64,000 nucleotides of DNA from contig CP084576.1 of NCBI GenBank assembly GCA_020410825.1, positions 1,178,001 to 1,242,000 of the forward strand, read 5' to 3'. A model generated the notes under the pieces. That model saw nothing but the letters and a program-made list of their open reading frames with translations. It did no database searches and was not told the origin of the DNA. Shown here in pieces: positions 22,617 through 32,237 of this stretch (the stretch's first letter is position 1; each line of letters begins with the position of its first letter). The translations under genes and the position numbers were made by a program. The DNA comes from Candidatus Megaera endosymbiont of Mesostigma viride. GTDB taxonomy: Bacteria; Pseudomonadota; Alphaproteobacteria; Rickettsiales; Rickettsiaceae.

Positions 22617-23480
22617 ATGACAAGTTTACTTTCTTCATCCCAAGTTGATTCATCAATTTTTCATGAGATGTGGCAATACGGGTTGGTTAATATTTCCGGA
22701 AATGACATAAAGGTTAGTAATATAGTAGTAGCTTTGCTAATATTACTTATTGGTATCAACCTTTCCAAAAAACTCCTTAAACTAATTATACCGGTAATAT
22801 CAAAGAAATTGGATGATGACCAAGACTTAGTTTATACCATAGAACGGCTTTTATCACTTGTATTTTTGGGCATTACGATTCTTCTTGCTTTACAGGTTGC
22901 AAATATTCCGCTTGCTATATTTGCCTTCATTGGGGGTGCTTTTGCAATTGGTATTGGCCTGGGTGCTCAAGGGCTTGTAAATAATCTGGTAAATACCATG
23001 ATTATTATAGTAGAGAAACCTATAAAAATTGGTGATATTGTGGAGATTCAAGGCACTATCGGCAGAGTAAAATCAATAGGGACTAGGTGCATAACTGTTA
23101 ATAGTTTTACTGGGGGAGAAGTTTTAGTACCTAACACGATACTAATGCAGAATAAGTTTTCTAAGTGGTCTGGTAGTGATAATATTAGTTACTGTATATA
23201 TATCAATATAATAAAAAAAGAGGGCTTGCAGATCGACTATGATTTGATTACTGAGCAATTACGTCGCATTAGCAACGAGCTAGATTTTGCAGTTTCTTCA
23301 ATTGCGCCGGAAATCTATTTAACCAAAATTTCTGAATTAGAAGATCAGTTTTTCTTAAAATTCACCTGTAACTCAAAATTAATGAAAGAAGCTAATTTTA
23401 TAAAAAGTAAGATAAATTTTGCCTTGCTTAAACATCTAAATATTCCTTTTAAAGTCGAGTATTCCGAAAATTTAGGATAA
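22617..23480 (+). CDS. mscS: Small-conductance mechanosensitive channel (MscS family)
   Basis: 287 residues with three N-terminal membrane helices (about 35-52, 75-95, 100-115). The pore helix region reads FAFIGGAFAIGIGLGAQGLV and continues NNLVNTMIIIVEKPIKIGD, with the Gly/Ala packing pattern of MscS TM3, then the beta domain VEIQGTIGRVKSIGTRCITV and VLVPNTILM. It would open under membrane tension to release osmolytes. It is a single gene divergent from rpmH, followed by a HIG1 gene 48 bases later. Confidence 0.92.
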   Translation: MTSLLSSSQVDSSIFHEMWQYGLVNISGNDIKVSNIVVALLILLIGINLSKKLLKLIIPVISKKLDDDQDLVYTIERLLSLVFLGITILLALQVANIPLAIFAFIGGAFAIGIGLGAQGLVNNLVNTMIIIVEKPIKIGDIVEIQGTIGRVKSIGTRCITVNSFTGGEVLVPNTILMQNKFSKWSGSDNISYCIYINIIKKEGLQIDYDLITEQLRRISNELDFAVSSIAPEIYLTKISELEDQFFLKFTCNSKLMKEANFIKSKINFALLKHLNIPFKVEYSENLG

Positions 23481-23528
23481 AACCACTTTTGGTATTACGT
23501 AATAACCAAATTAATTATACAAAGTATT

Positions 23529-23714
23529 ATGAGCTACCTTCTTTTTTTATTCATCGTTATTACCATGATGATTTTGCTACTAGGCGTATTGTCAATGGCG
23601 GGAGGAGATAAAATCAGCAAAAAATTTGGCACTAAGCTAATGACACTAAGGGTGGTTTTTCAAGCTTTAGCAATTTTAGCCTTAATTATTTTTTACTTTT
23701 TTAGCAGTAAATAA
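23529..23714 (+). CDS. HIG1-domain twin-transmembrane protein
   Basis: 61 residues with two hydrophobic helices (residues 3-23 and 42-58) joined by a short loop, GGDKISKKFGTKLMTLRV. The loop N-K-LM-x-RV pattern is that of the alphaproteobacterial HIG1 family, related to mitochondrial proteins that associate with respiratory complexes. The bacterial role is not established. It is probably cotranscribed with mscS. Confidence 0.8.
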   Translation: MSYLLFLFIVITMMILLLGVLSMAGGDKISKKFGTKLMTLRVVFQALAILALIIFYFFSSK

Positions 23715-23812
23715 TGTTTATAAAATAACTTTTAAGAAGTTCAATCTCCTAGGCTTCGTGGTGCAAACAGATTTGCTAATAAATAACAGTTTTAGGAGAA
23801 ACAGCTTTTAAA

Positions 23813-23839
23813 TTGACAACACCTAGTTAGATGTATAGT
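23813..23839 (+). promoter_or_regulatory. Probable promoter of tRNA-Leu
   Basis: TTGACA at 23813-23818 and TATAGT at 23834-23839 lie 15 bases apart, about 40 bases before the tRNA. The spacing is shorter than ideal; TAGTCT two bases on gives 17. Confidence 0.5.
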
Positions 23840-23877
23840 CTACTTACCTTAAATACTCATATATCTAAAATCCTTGT

Positions 23878-23963
23878 GCCTCTGTGGTGGAATTGGTAGA
23901 CACGACAGACTCAAAATCTGTTGCTCCTGGAGTGTGCCGGTTCAAATCCGGCCAGAGGTACCA
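23878..23963 (+). tRNA. tRNA-Leu (anticodon CAA)
   Basis: A class II tRNA with a long variable arm. The acceptor stem GCCTCTG/CAGAGGT pairs with one G-U at the end; the anticodon stem ACAGA/TCTGT encloses loop CTCAAAA, giving anticodon CAA for UUG codons; the T arm has GGTTCAAATCC. CCA is encoded. Confidence 0.96.
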
Positions 23964-24330
23964 ATTGTTTTGTAAGCTATATTGGTAATAATTCTTATTT
24001 TCAATTTTTTAAAGCTATTGAAAAATCTTATAATAATTAATTTTATTAAAATTCATTCCTCTCTTTTTAGTACATACTTAAGTGTCTTCCGACCCTTCCA
24101 ATTTCTATAGGTATATTACTTATAGAGCAGCAGACAGCTAAAGTTATGCACAAATTCAAGTTCATTATTGAATATTTATATATTAATTGCGTAATATTTT
24201 TTTATTTTATTGGAGTGATGCCTGTTTCAAGGCAACGCTCATTTTTTAATCAGCCTATAACTTTGCTAGGTAGTTACTGGAATTTGTGCACTAATATAAC
24301 ACATTATTAACATAGTTATCCACACTCTCT
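23964..24330. other. Non-coding stretch with DnaA-box-like sites and AT-rich block
   Basis: No ORF of note. It contains an exact TTATNCACA DnaA box (24144-24152), an 11-bp inverted pair TGCACAAATTC (24147-24157) and GAATTTGTGCA (24280-24290), a very AT-rich block at about 24168-24212, and an imperfect hairpin followed by six T residues (24213-24247). A second exact DnaA box begins at 24316 (listed separately). Confidence 0.55.
24213..24247 (+). terminator. Terminator-like hairpin upstream of clpB
   Basis: GAGTGATGCC (24213-24222) pairs with GGCAACGCTC (24231-24240) with one G-T and one mismatch, an 8-base loop, and then ATTTTTT. It could end the tRNA-Leu transcript or a small RNA from this gap. 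Confidence 0.4.
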
Positions 24331-24338
24331 GTGGATAG
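24316..24338. promoter_or_regulatory. Inverted pair of DnaA-box-like sequences
   Basis: TTATCCACA (24316-24324) is an exact DnaA box. Five bases later comes TGTGGATAG (24330-24338), the same site in inverse orientation with one difference. The two share a perfect 8-bp inverted repeat TATCCACA/TGTGGATA. DnaA binding, or a hairpin, are both possible. Confidence 0.5.
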
Positions 24339-24348
24339 TTCTCAAGTT

Positions 24349-24594
24349 ATGATATCTACAAAAAGTAAAAAAGAAATTCTATTAATAGCATGTAGAATTC
24401 AGTTAATAAATAGAAATCAGAAAAGTATAATATTTGCATATTTTAATAATATTAAACATAATTGGGGTAGGCCAAAAATTGCACAGTTGTGCGAGATTTT
24501 AAGAACTAATAATTACCAAGTATGGTTATGGTTTGACGCTAGTAGCTTATTGATTTTTGAGATTTTAACCTTATATAGATGTTGTGGAAGTTAA
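24349..24594 (+). CDS. Doubtful small ORF before clpB
   Basis: An open frame of 81 codons from the ATG at 24349 (an in-frame GTG lies at 24331), ending 15 bases before clpB. The product is basic at the start and ends in CCGS. I recognise no family, there is no good ribosome binding site, and the composition is like the AT-rich surroundings. It may simply be the clpB leader. Confidence 0.2.
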   Translation: MISTKSKKEILLIACRIQLINRNQKSIIFAYFNNIKHNWGRPKIAQLCEILRTNNYQVWLWFDASSLLIFEILTLYRCCGS

Positions 24595-24609
24595 TAAAGA
24601 GGTAATGTT

Positions 24610-27183
24610 ATGAATATCGAAAAATTTACAGTAGCAGCAAGAAATATAATTTCTGCCTCCCAGTTATTGGCTGCAAAGTATAATCATCAGCAAATATTAC
24701 CTCTACATTTACTATCCTGCTTACTGCAGGAAGAAAGCGGTATTATCGTAAATTTAATTAACAAGCTTGGAGTGGATATATCTTTAGTCAAGCTGAGAGT
24801 AGATAAAGAATTAGAATCAATTCCTCAGGTTCAGATTCACGGAAGTGGCGGTCAGGTTACATTATCTTCGGAAGGATTAAAAGTCCTTGAAAAAGCTATT
24901 AGCCTTTCAAAAGATAGTAAAGATAGCTTTACCACTATAGAAAAGATATTTGAAGCAATATCTTTTGACAAAGGATCAGCCGGTAATATTTTAGCTAACT
25001 CCGGTATCGATTCAAAAAAATTAACCGCAGCTATTATGGATTTACGGAAAGGCAAAACAGCTACTTCAGAATCTGCCGAAAATAGTTATGATGCGTTGCT
25101 TAAATACGGAAGGGATGTAACTAAACTTGCTTCTGAAGGTAAAATTGACCCAATTATTGGTAGGGATGAAGAAATTAGACGTGCCATCCAAGTTCTATCA
25201 AGAAGATCGAAAAATAATCCCGTACTGATTGGTGAGCCTGGTGTTGGTAAAACGGCAATCATCGAAGGATTAGCTCAGAGGATATACATGCGGGATGTGC
25301 CGGAATCGCTAGCGAATTGCAAAATTATTGAACTTGATATGGGAGCATTAATTGCTGGGGCTAAATATCGTGGTGATTTTGAAGAACGTCTTAAAGCCGT
25401 ACTTAATGAAATCAAGGAAGCGAGCGGCGAAATTATCCTGTTTATCGACGAACTGCATTTACTAGTTGGAGCTGGTAAGACTGATGGAGCAATGGATGCT
25501 TCCAACTTGTTAAAACCAATGCTAGCGAGAGGAGAGTTACATTGTATTGGCGCAACTACACTAGACGAATACCGTAAATATATTGAAAAAGATGCCGCAT
25601 TAGCGAGACGTTTTCAAGCTGTATATGTTTCAGAGCCTAGTGTTGAGGATACTATCTCAATCCTTCGTGGTATTAAAGATCGTTATGAACTACACCATGG
25701 AATAACTATCGCAGATAGTGCGATTATAGCAGCAGCAGCACTTTCAAATCGCTATATTACTGATCGATTCCTGCCGGATAAAGCGATAGATTTGCTTGAT
25801 GAAGCAGCAAGTAGGCTAAAAATTGAAGTATCCAGTAAACCTGAAGAATTGGATGAACTTGATCGGCGGATAATCCAGATTAAGATAGAATTATCGGCTC
25901 TTAAAAAAGAAAAAGATGAAAATTCTCAAAAAAAGGTTGTTACTTTATCAGAGGAACTTGCAGAATTGGAGTCTAAATCTCTTGATATGAATTCCAAGTG
26001 GCAAGCAGCAAAATCTCAAATACAGATCTCACAAAAAATTAAGGAAGATCTGGAAAATGCTAAAATTGATTTAGAACGTTCGGAAAGAAGCGGTGATCTT
26101 GCCAAAGCTAGTGAACTAAAATACGGTATTATTCCAGAGCTTACTAATAAGCTAAAAACCGCCGATGCAGCTAGCAGTAACAAGCTATTCAAAGAAAGAG
26201 TTACTGATAGTGATATCGCCATTATTGTTTCTAAAATCACTGGTATTCCTGTTGATACAATGCTTACAAGCGAAAAAGATAAATTGCTTGCCATGGAGGC
26301 GCATTTAATGAAATCAGTAATTGGTCAGGAAGCAGCTATTGCAGCCGTTAGTGATGCTGTACGCAGATCTAGAGCAGGGATTAGCGATCATGATAAGCCC
26401 CTTGGATCATTCCTGTTCCTGGGACCTACTGGAGTTGGAAAAACAGAACTTACCAAAGCATTAGCAGAATTTTTATTTGATGACAGATCAGCAATATTGC
26501 GCATTGATATGTCAGAATATATGGAGAAACATGCCGTTGCTAGATTAATTGGTGCACCTCCTGGATATGTAGGTTATGAACAAGGTGGCGCTCTGACTGA
26601 AAGTGTTAGAAGAAGGCCATATCAGGTAATTCTGTTTGATGAGATAGAAAAAGCTCACCCTGATATATTTAACATAATGCTACAAATCTTGGATGAGGGA
26701 AGATTAACCGATAGCCAAGGTAATTTAGTAGATTTCAGAAATACTCTAATTATTCTTACTTCCAACTTGGGTGCTGAAGTATTAGTTAATCAAAAAGAAG
26801 GGGAAGATACAGAACTCCTGCGCACGCAAGTAATGAATTATGTAAATGACGCATTTAGACCCGAGTTTTTAAATCGATTGGATGAAATTATTCTGTTCCA
26901 CCGGTTAAAGAGAACTCATATGAGTGATATTGTTAAAATTCAGTTGGGGATATTAAGGAAAGTACTAGCGGCCCAGCATATAGAACTTAACTATGATGAA
27001 CTCGCTATTAAATGGCTAGCAGATAAAGGATATGATCCTGCCTTTGGCGCTAGACCATTAAAAAGGGTTATTCAGCGAGAGGTACAAAACAACCTAGCAA
27101 AGCTTATTTTAGCAGGGAAATTTTCTAGTGGCGATACTGTTCATCTAACTGAAAAAGATGGGCACCTAGAGATCTTTAAGTAG
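24610..27183 (+). CDS. clpB: ATP-dependent disaggregase ClpB
   Basis: 857 residues, full length. The N-terminal Clp_N repeats are followed by the first AAA+ domain with Walker [10 protein letters not shown] (about residue 208), a coiled-coil middle domain (about 410-520) typical of ClpB, and a second AAA+ domain with Walker [10 protein letters not shown] (about residue 605). The C-terminal [16 protein letters not shown] is conserved. It rescues aggregated proteins with DnaK. The ribosome binding site AAAGAGG is well placed 5-6 bases before the ATG. RpoH control is expected from the family but I see no clear sigma-32 site. Confidence 0.97.
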   Translation: MNIEKFTVAARNIISASQLLAAKYNHQQILPLHLLSCLLQEESGIIVNLINKLGVDISLVKLRVDKELESIPQVQIHGSGGQVTLSSEGLKVLEKAISLSKDSKDSFTTIEKIFEAISFDKGSAGNILANSGIDSKKLTAAIMDLRKGKTATSESAENSYDALLKYGRDVTKLASEGKIDPIIGRDEEIRRAIQVLSRRSKNNPVLIGEPGVGKTAIIEGLAQRIYMRDVPESLANCKIIELDMGALIAGAKYRGDFEERLKAVLNEIKEASGEIILFIDELHLLVGAGKTDGAMDASNLLKPMLARGELHCIGATTLDEYRKYIEKDAALARRFQAVYVSEPSVEDTISILRGIKDRYELHHGITIADSAIIAAAALSNRYITDRFLPDKAIDLLDEAASRLKIEVSSKPEELDELDRRIIQIKIELSALKKEKDENSQKKVVTLSEELAELESKSLDMNSKWQAAKSQIQISQKIKEDLENAKIDLERSERSGDLAKASELKYGIIPELTNKLKTADAASSNKLFKERVTDSDIAIIVSKITGIPVDTMLTSEKDKLLAMEAHLMKSVIGQEAAIAAVSDAVRRSRAGISDHDKPLGSFLFLGPTGVGKTELTKALAEFLFDDRSAILRIDMSEYMEKHAVARLIGAPPGYVGYEQGGALTESVRRRPYQVILFDEIEKAHPDIFNIMLQILDEGRLTDSQGNLVDFRNTLIILTSNLGAEVLVNQKEGEDTELLRTQVMNYVNDAFRPEFLNRLDEIILFHRLKRTHMSDIVKIQLGILRKVLAAQHIELNYDELAIKWLADKGYDPAFGARPLKRVIQREVQNNLAKLILAGKFSSGDTVHLTEKDGHLEIFK

Positions 27184-27268
27184 CTTGCTAGCTTAAAATG
27201 GTAAGTCTCAGTAGAAAAGGTAATAGTATATAAAACTTGTTTACGTAAACATTCATTCAGCTAATTAC

Positions 27269-27685
27269 TCATTTAGCTTTGATAGGGTTTTCGCTCACTA
27301 ATGCTTGTACTAAGGCTGAATCTAAATACGCTCTAACGTGGACAATCACCTCATTTTCAAATTTTACTAGCCAGCAATACGTATTGTTAAATGGTTTATC
27401 GTTAATAGAATAAGACAGCTGAACCATTTCCACTATGGCTATTGGCGCATCTTCGGCTATTAGAATATTACTTACCTTTAACACTGGTCCACCTTTTAAA
27501 AGTTTTTTTAAGCGTACAAAGGTATGATCAAGGAATTCTTGCTTTCCATGATAAATTCCAGCTAGTGGATGGGTGCCCATCACTTCCCATAACACATTAG
27601 ATGAAACTTGTGAAAAGAATTGTTCTTGGTGTCCATTTTCCAAATTGTTGAATAATTTCTCTACAAATTGTTTAGTTAATTTCAC
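27269..27685 (-). CDS. SnoaL-like / NTF2-fold protein
   Basis: 138 residues of the NTF2-like superfamily: FVEKLFNNLENGHQEQFFSQ, then VLWEVMGTHPLAGIYHGKQE (the W-x-x-x-G-x-HPLAG-x-Y-G pattern of SnoaL-like proteins) and a C-terminal VHVRAYLDSALVQALV. Members are small-molecule binders, isomerases or of unknown role; the substrate is unknown here. The start is GTG at 27685, supported by a perfect AGGAGG 5 bases upstream. It converges with clpB. Confidence 0.75.
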   Translation of the reverse strand: MKLTKQFVEKLFNNLENGHQEQFFSQVSSNVLWEVMGTHPLAGIYHGKQEFLDHTFVRLKKLLKGGPVLKVSNILIAEDAPIAIVEMVQLSYSINDKPFNNTYCWLVKFENEVIVHVRAYLDSALVQALVSENPIKAK

Positions 27686-27799
27686 AAGTTCCTCCTAAAA
27701 TCAATAAAAAGGTTATATATAAGGTAAATTAGAAATTTTAACGAATCCAAGATTATTACCTATTCCTATAGAAATAAATCAGTAAATACCCGTTAAAAG

Positions 27800-28273
27800 T
27801 TAAACCGATAACCTTCTGATTTTATCTAATACTTCTCGGGCGTGACCTTCTACTGAAACTTTTGGCCAAATATGAGCTATTTCCCCTTTCTGATTAATTA
27901 AAAAAGTAGCTCTATTGACACCCATATATTTTTTGCCAAACATGGATTTTTCAACCCAAACAGAATATTTAGAACAAGTTTGGCCATCTATATCTGAACC
28001 AAGGTTGAATTTAAGGTTATATTTATCCTTAAATTTTCCATGAGATTTTAAATCGTCTCTAGAGATTCCTAAAACAACTGTATTTAATGAATTAAATTCG
28101 TTTAGCAGCTCGTTAAAATCAATCGCTTCAAGTGTACAGCCCGGTGTATCATCTTTGGGGTAGAAATATAAAACGATATATTTTCCTTTAAGATCTCCTA
28201 AACTGACTTTTTTATCCTGGGATATTTCTAATAGAAACTCAGGCGCTTTATCTCCTATTTTTAATTTACTCAT
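27800..28273 (-). CDS. bcp: Peroxiredoxin of the Bcp/PrxQ type
   Basis: 157 residues from the ATG at 28273, chosen because AGGAG lies 7 bases upstream; an earlier in-frame start at 28312 would add 13 residues. The peroxidatic Cys is in YPKDDTPGCTLEAIDFNE. The resolving Cys that many Bcp proteins have five residues later is absent (Ile in its place); another Cys occurs in GQTCSKYSVW. It reduces peroxides using thiols. It lies 85 bases downstream of slt on the same strand. Confidence 0.92.
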   Translation of the reverse strand: MSKLKIGDKAPEFLLEISQDKKVSLGDLKGKYIVLYFYPKDDTPGCTLEAIDFNELLNEFNSLNTVVLGISRDDLKSHGKFKDKYNLKFNLGSDIDGQTCSKYSVWVEKSMFGKKYMGVNRATFLINQKGEIAHIWPKVSVEGHAREVLDKIRRLSV

Positions 28274-28358
28274 TTTAATTCTCCTATTATCTAGTTCAGT
28301 TTTTAATTTCAAGCGTATATTTAAAATTTAAATATTTCTAGTAATTCTTTTCCAGCTC

Positions 28359-30332
28359 CTATCCATTACCGAGTAAGTCTTGCTTTAATTTAAATTTACC
28401 CTCCTTGTTTAAAATTGCTCTATATATTTGTAGATTTTCTAAAACTCTTTGAACGTAATTTCTAGTTACAGAAAAAGGTATACTCTCAATCCAGTCAATA
28501 GCTTGATGATAATTTTTAAATTCTCTTAGGTCACCATACAAATCTAGCCATTTTTTTACTCGGTGAGGGCCTGCGTTATAAGCGGCAATGGCAAGTACAT
28601 AATAATTTTTATGCTGCTGGAGCATATCAGCTAAATAATGACTCCCTAAAGTTAAATTGTAGTAGGCATCATTTGTTAAATTTTTTAAATTACATTTTAT
28701 GGCTAGTTTTTTAGCAGTATCGCAAGCTGTTGGTTCCATAAGCTGCATTAAACCCATTCCTTTATCCGGAGCAATGACAGACTTTTCAAAACTGGATTCT
28801 TGTCTGATGATGCTGTAAGTAAGGGCTTTCTCTGTTGGTAAATGGTCGATTTTATAAGGGTCAGGAAATGAGTAATGATCTAAAAACACATGCTTCTGCA
28901 TAGCAGTTCGTGATAACCACACTTTATGATGGACATTAGGTGTTTTAGTTGCAAGGGCAATTGCTAATACCTCTTGTTCTTCCTCAGCAGAATTAACTAA
29001 ATCGTCTAAATAAACCTTAGCAAGGCTACTGCTACCGTATTTACTAACTAGATTTGCTGCTCTTAATATATCCTTATTTTTTATATTATAATCTTTTTTA
29101 TGAGTACTAGTTACTTTTGGCGGCAATCTTAATTTATTTGCTCCAATTTCTAAAGTTGCCACCTGGCCATAAAATGTATAGCCGAATTGGTGAGCTGCTC
29201 TTTCATATAATTTTCTTGCCTCTTCTTTCTGGCCATTTTTTGCGTAAGCTCTCCCTAGCCAATACATACCTCTTGATATACTAATTGGAGTTTTTACTAC
29301 CTGAGCGAATTTTTTAAAATGTTTGATAGCTAGCTGTGGTTTATTTAGAAAACGAAGGGCCAACCACCCGGATAAAAATTCTGCATCACTAATATTTGCT
29401 GAGCTTTCGGCAAAATGTACACTAGTAACGATATAGGCATCGTTGAAACGTTTATTTTCAATATATTCTCTTGCTAGATAGCATTGAATTTTCCAAAAAT
29501 CATCTCCATGCATCCCATAATGTTTTATGCTATTTATTAAACTTGCAATTTCGGTACTTTTAGGCAATTCATTTTTTCTAGAACTGACGTATTGATATAC
29601 TAAACCTGGTGTGTAATATTCTTTTGGAACATTTCTAAAAAGCTGTTTTGCTTCTTTCTTCATATCGGTAAAAGCCATATGAGTTTCAAAAGCTTTTTTA
29701 TACCCTGCTTCTACTGAATTTAGGGAGTTTTTAGCTAATGTAGTTGATCCTTTCCAGATTAAATTGTCTATTCTTTTAATATTATCATTCTTATTAAGAA
29801 ATTTTTTAAATTTCTTGTAAAAATCAATCTGTTGCTCTTGGCTAAAAGATCCGTATATCCACCCCTTTTTAATTACAGGAGCGAGTTTATTTGGGTCAGT
29901 TAAAATCTGGGCAGCGGCAAAAGCATAATATTTATAGCCGCAGCCGGTAATTGGCCGATGAGTTTTAAACCAATTATATATTTCTGTATCACTTACCGTT
30001 TCGTTTAGTAGATTCTCTGCTCTACTTTTCAATAAATTATTTTGTGGCCATTTAGGGTTTTCTTTTAAAAATTTTACTATCTCATGAAAAGTGGTTTTGG
30101 TATAGCTTGAGTCTAAAAACCCTTGCGATAAAACTATCTTAAGTAAAGCTTTATCGCCCAACTTAGTTGCTAGGTTTTCGGCGTTTACCCAATTGCTAGT
30201 TTGTATGTAATCAAAAACTTGTTTATAAGAGTCGTTATGTGCAGGAGTTTTTCCGTTGGCAAATCCATAGAGACAACAACACAAGTTTATTGTAATTACT
30301 AAAATAATTGACAGTTTACGGATATTTCTCAT
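28359..30332 (-). CDS. slt: Soluble lytic murein transglycosylase
   Basis: 657 residues. A signal peptide (IILVITINLCCCLYGFANG) directs it to the periplasm. A long alpha-helical repeat region of about 450 residues is followed by an SLT domain with the catalytic Glu in IIRQESSFEKSVIAPDKGMG, then GLMQLMEPTA, YNLTLGSHYL and AIAAYNAGPHRVKKW. It cleaves peptidoglycan to 1,6-anhydromuropeptides, acting in turnover and in insertion of envelope machines. Only 36 bases separate its start from the divergent fabD start. Confidence 0.93.
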   Translation of the reverse strand: MRNIRKLSIILVITINLCCCLYGFANGKTPAHNDSYKQVFDYIQTSNWVNAENLATKLGDKALLKIVLSQGFLDSSYTKTTFHEIVKFLKENPKWPQNNLLKSRAENLLNETVSDTEIYNWFKTHRPITGCGYKYYAFAAAQILTDPNKLAPVIKKGWIYGSFSQEQQIDFYKKFKKFLNKNDNIKRIDNLIWKGSTTLAKNSLNSVEAGYKKAFETHMAFTDMKKEAKQLFRNVPKEYYTPGLVYQYVSSRKNELPKSTEIASLINSIKHYGMHGDDFWKIQCYLAREYIENKRFNDAYIVTSVHFAESSANISDAEFLSGWLALRFLNKPQLAIKHFKKFAQVVKTPISISRGMYWLGRAYAKNGQKEEARKLYERAAHQFGYTFYGQVATLEIGANKLRLPPKVTSTHKKDYNIKNKDILRAANLVSKYGSSSLAKVYLDDLVNSAEEEQEVLAIALATKTPNVHHKVWLSRTAMQKHVFLDHYSFPDPYKIDHLPTEKALTYSIIRQESSFEKSVIAPDKGMGLMQLMEPTACDTAKKLAIKCNLKNLTNDAYYNLTLGSHYLADMLQQHKNYYVLAIAAYNAGPHRVKKWLDLYGDLREFKNYHQAIDWIESIPFSVTRNYVQRVLENLQIYRAILNKEGKFKLKQDLLGNG

Positions 30333-30368
30333 AATGTTTTAAAACAACTTTAATATATTTTACCTATT

Positions 30369-31307
30369 ATGAATAGAGCTTTCATTTTTCCTGGACAGGG
30401 TTCTCAAATTGTTGGTATGGGAAAGGATTTCTATGATAACTTCGATGAAGCAAAATCTGTTTTCAAAATTGTCGATGAAGTTTTAAGTTATCCCCTAAGC
30501 AACATTATTTTTAACGGTTCAATCGAGGAGCTAACCCTTACCGAAAACACCCAACCAGCCCTAATGGCAGTCTCTATAGCAATACTCAAGGTCATTATAA
30601 AACAATCAGGCAAAAAAACAAACGAACTTTCATCATTCGTAGCGGGGCATTCACTTGGGGAATATAGCGCTCTCTGTGGAGCTCAAAGTTTATCGCTGGA
30701 GGATACAGCAAAATTACTACATATAAGAGGTACTTCCATGCAACAAGCCTCTCCACAAGGGCAGGGGTCAATGGCTGCATGTATAGGAATAAGCTTGAAA
30801 GAGTTACAAGAATTATTAGATTCCTCTAGCGTTGGTGGAATATGTCAGATCGCCAATGATAATGTAGAAGGACAAATTGTTATCAGCGGTCATGATGAAA
30901 ATATTAACTATATGCTATCGGTTTTAAAAGATTTAGGTTATAAAGCTATTAAACTTAAAGTAAGTGCGCCATTTCATTCTGCTCTTATGAAGCCTGCAGA
31001 AGAGCCTATGTCATCAGCTCTAATGCAGACAAATATAAAAATTCCGGCTGTTCCCGTGATAGCAAATGTAACAGGCAAGCAAACAATTTCTCCAGATGAA
31101 ATTCGTTCTAATCTAATTTCTCAAATTTGTGACACCGTCCGGTGGCGTGAAACTATGGATGAATTAAATCGCCTTGGGATAAAAGAGCTGGTAGAAATAG
31201 GCTCGGGTAAGGTATTATCAGGACTTGCTAAAAAAACCCCTCATAACTTTAAAGTTACTAACATTTCAACAATTGCTGAAATGGAGCAATTTTTAAGTGA
31301 TATTTGA
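30369..31307 (+). CDS. fabD: Malonyl-CoA:ACP transacylase
   Basis: 312 residues. The start FPGQGSQIVGMGKD, the nucleophile Ser95 in GHSLGEYSAL, an oxyanion Gln in the first motif and His203 in APFHSALM form the catalytic set. It loads malonyl groups onto acyl carrier protein for fatty acid synthesis. It is divergent from slt and overlaps comF by 11 bases at its end. Confidence 0.97.
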   Translation: MNRAFIFPGQGSQIVGMGKDFYDNFDEAKSVFKIVDEVLSYPLSNIIFNGSIEELTLTENTQPALMAVSIAILKVIIKQSGKKTNELSSFVAGHSLGEYSALCGAQSLSLEDTAKLLHIRGTSMQQASPQGQGSMAACIGISLKELQELLDSSSVGGICQIANDNVEGQIVISGHDENINYMLSVLKDLGYKAIKLKVSAPFHSALMKPAEEPMSSALMQTNIKIPAVPVIANVTGKQTISPDEIRSNLISQICDTVRWRETMDELNRLGIKELVEIGSGKVLSGLAKKTPHNFKVTNISTIAEMEQFLSDI

Positions 31308-32025
31308 GTTTTTGGATATACCAGGTTTATTTAATAAGGTAATCAAATTTATTTTTCCTTTTAGGTGTTCTACCTGTAATGACCTTACAGATACCGGTGA
31401 AGGAATCTGCAGCTCTTGTTGGCCAAAATTTAACTTTATAAACAAACCTTACTGTTTTATTTGTTGCAAAAAATTCGAAGTGGATTTTAGTGAAGTTAAT
31501 ATTTGTGCTGCCTGTGTCATTGCTCGGCCTAAAATTGATATGATAAGGACTTTACTGGAGTTCTCACCAGCAACCAAAAAACTGGTTCACAATTTTAAAT
31601 ACCATGATAAAACAAGTTTAGCAAAATTATTTGCTAAGCTGATAAATAATAGATTTTCAGAAGATTTAAAAGATATTGATGTCATAACCCCAGTACCTAT
31701 GCACAAACTTAAGCGCATTTTTCGGGGGTATAACCCTCCTCAAATCCTAGCTTGGGAATTGTCTAAGAAACTTGATAAACCATTTCTTCCAAATCTGTTA
31801 ATCAAGAAAAGACTAACAAAAAATCAAGTAGGGTTAGCTAAAAAAGAAAGGAAACAAAATATTCTTGGCAGTTTCGAGCTTAATAAGAACTTTAATATTC
31901 GAGACAAAGTTATTTTGCTCGTTGATGATGTAATAACTACAGGAGCAACAACTACTGAATGCACCAAAATTTTAAAAAGGGGAAAAGCAGGGAGTGTAAA
32001 ACTTGTAACAATTGCAAGGGTATAA
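31297..32025 (+). CDS. comF: ComF family amidophosphoribosyltransferase-like protein
   Basis: 242 residues, GTG start inside the end of fabD. The N-terminal part has three Cys pairs, including CSTCND, CSSCW and CAAC, typical of the ComF zinc ribbon. The C-terminal phosphoribosyltransferase domain carries VILLVDDVITTGATTTEC, the PRPP-binding loop. Family members support DNA uptake in competent bacteria, but the gene is widespread in non-competent ones and its role here is unknown. Confidence 0.9.
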   Translation: MIFEFLDIPGLFNKVIKFIFPFRCSTCNDLTDTGEGICSSCWPKFNFINKPYCFICCKKFEVDFSEVNICAACVIARPKIDMIRTLLEFSPATKKLVHNFKYHDKTSLAKLFAKLINNRFSEDLKDIDVITPVPMHKLKRIFRGYNPPQILAWELSKKLDKPFLPNLLIKKRLTKNQVGLAKKERKQNILGSFELNKNFNIRDKVILLVDDVITTGATTTECTKILKRGKAGSVKLVTIARV

Positions 32026-32052
32026 TTAGTTTATATACTAAATTTAGAATTT

Positions 32053-32237
32053 TTATAAAAAATCTGGCAAGTGCAAACGATCTATTTGAAAATGATGATA
32101 GTCAAGTGGCTCATTCCAGCTGCCTCCCCAAACTGTAAATCCATAGTAGGCAAATAATGTAACTATTGGCTCTACCATACCTGGCCTTTGATTCCTTCTG
32201 TTAAGATATAATTTGTCCTCGTCTGGCCATGATATAA
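32053..32237 (-). pseudogene. C-terminal end of an M15-family D-Ala-D-Ala peptidase, cut by IS982
   Basis: About 60 codons remain. They include NRRNQRPGMVEPIV and the C-terminal zinc-site pattern WGGSWNEPLDYHHFQ, which matches the end of VanY/M15_4 peptidases that trim peptidoglycan stem peptides. The frame runs straight into the IS982 end at 32238, and I cannot find the missing N-terminal part on the other side of the IS. Confidence 0.75.
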
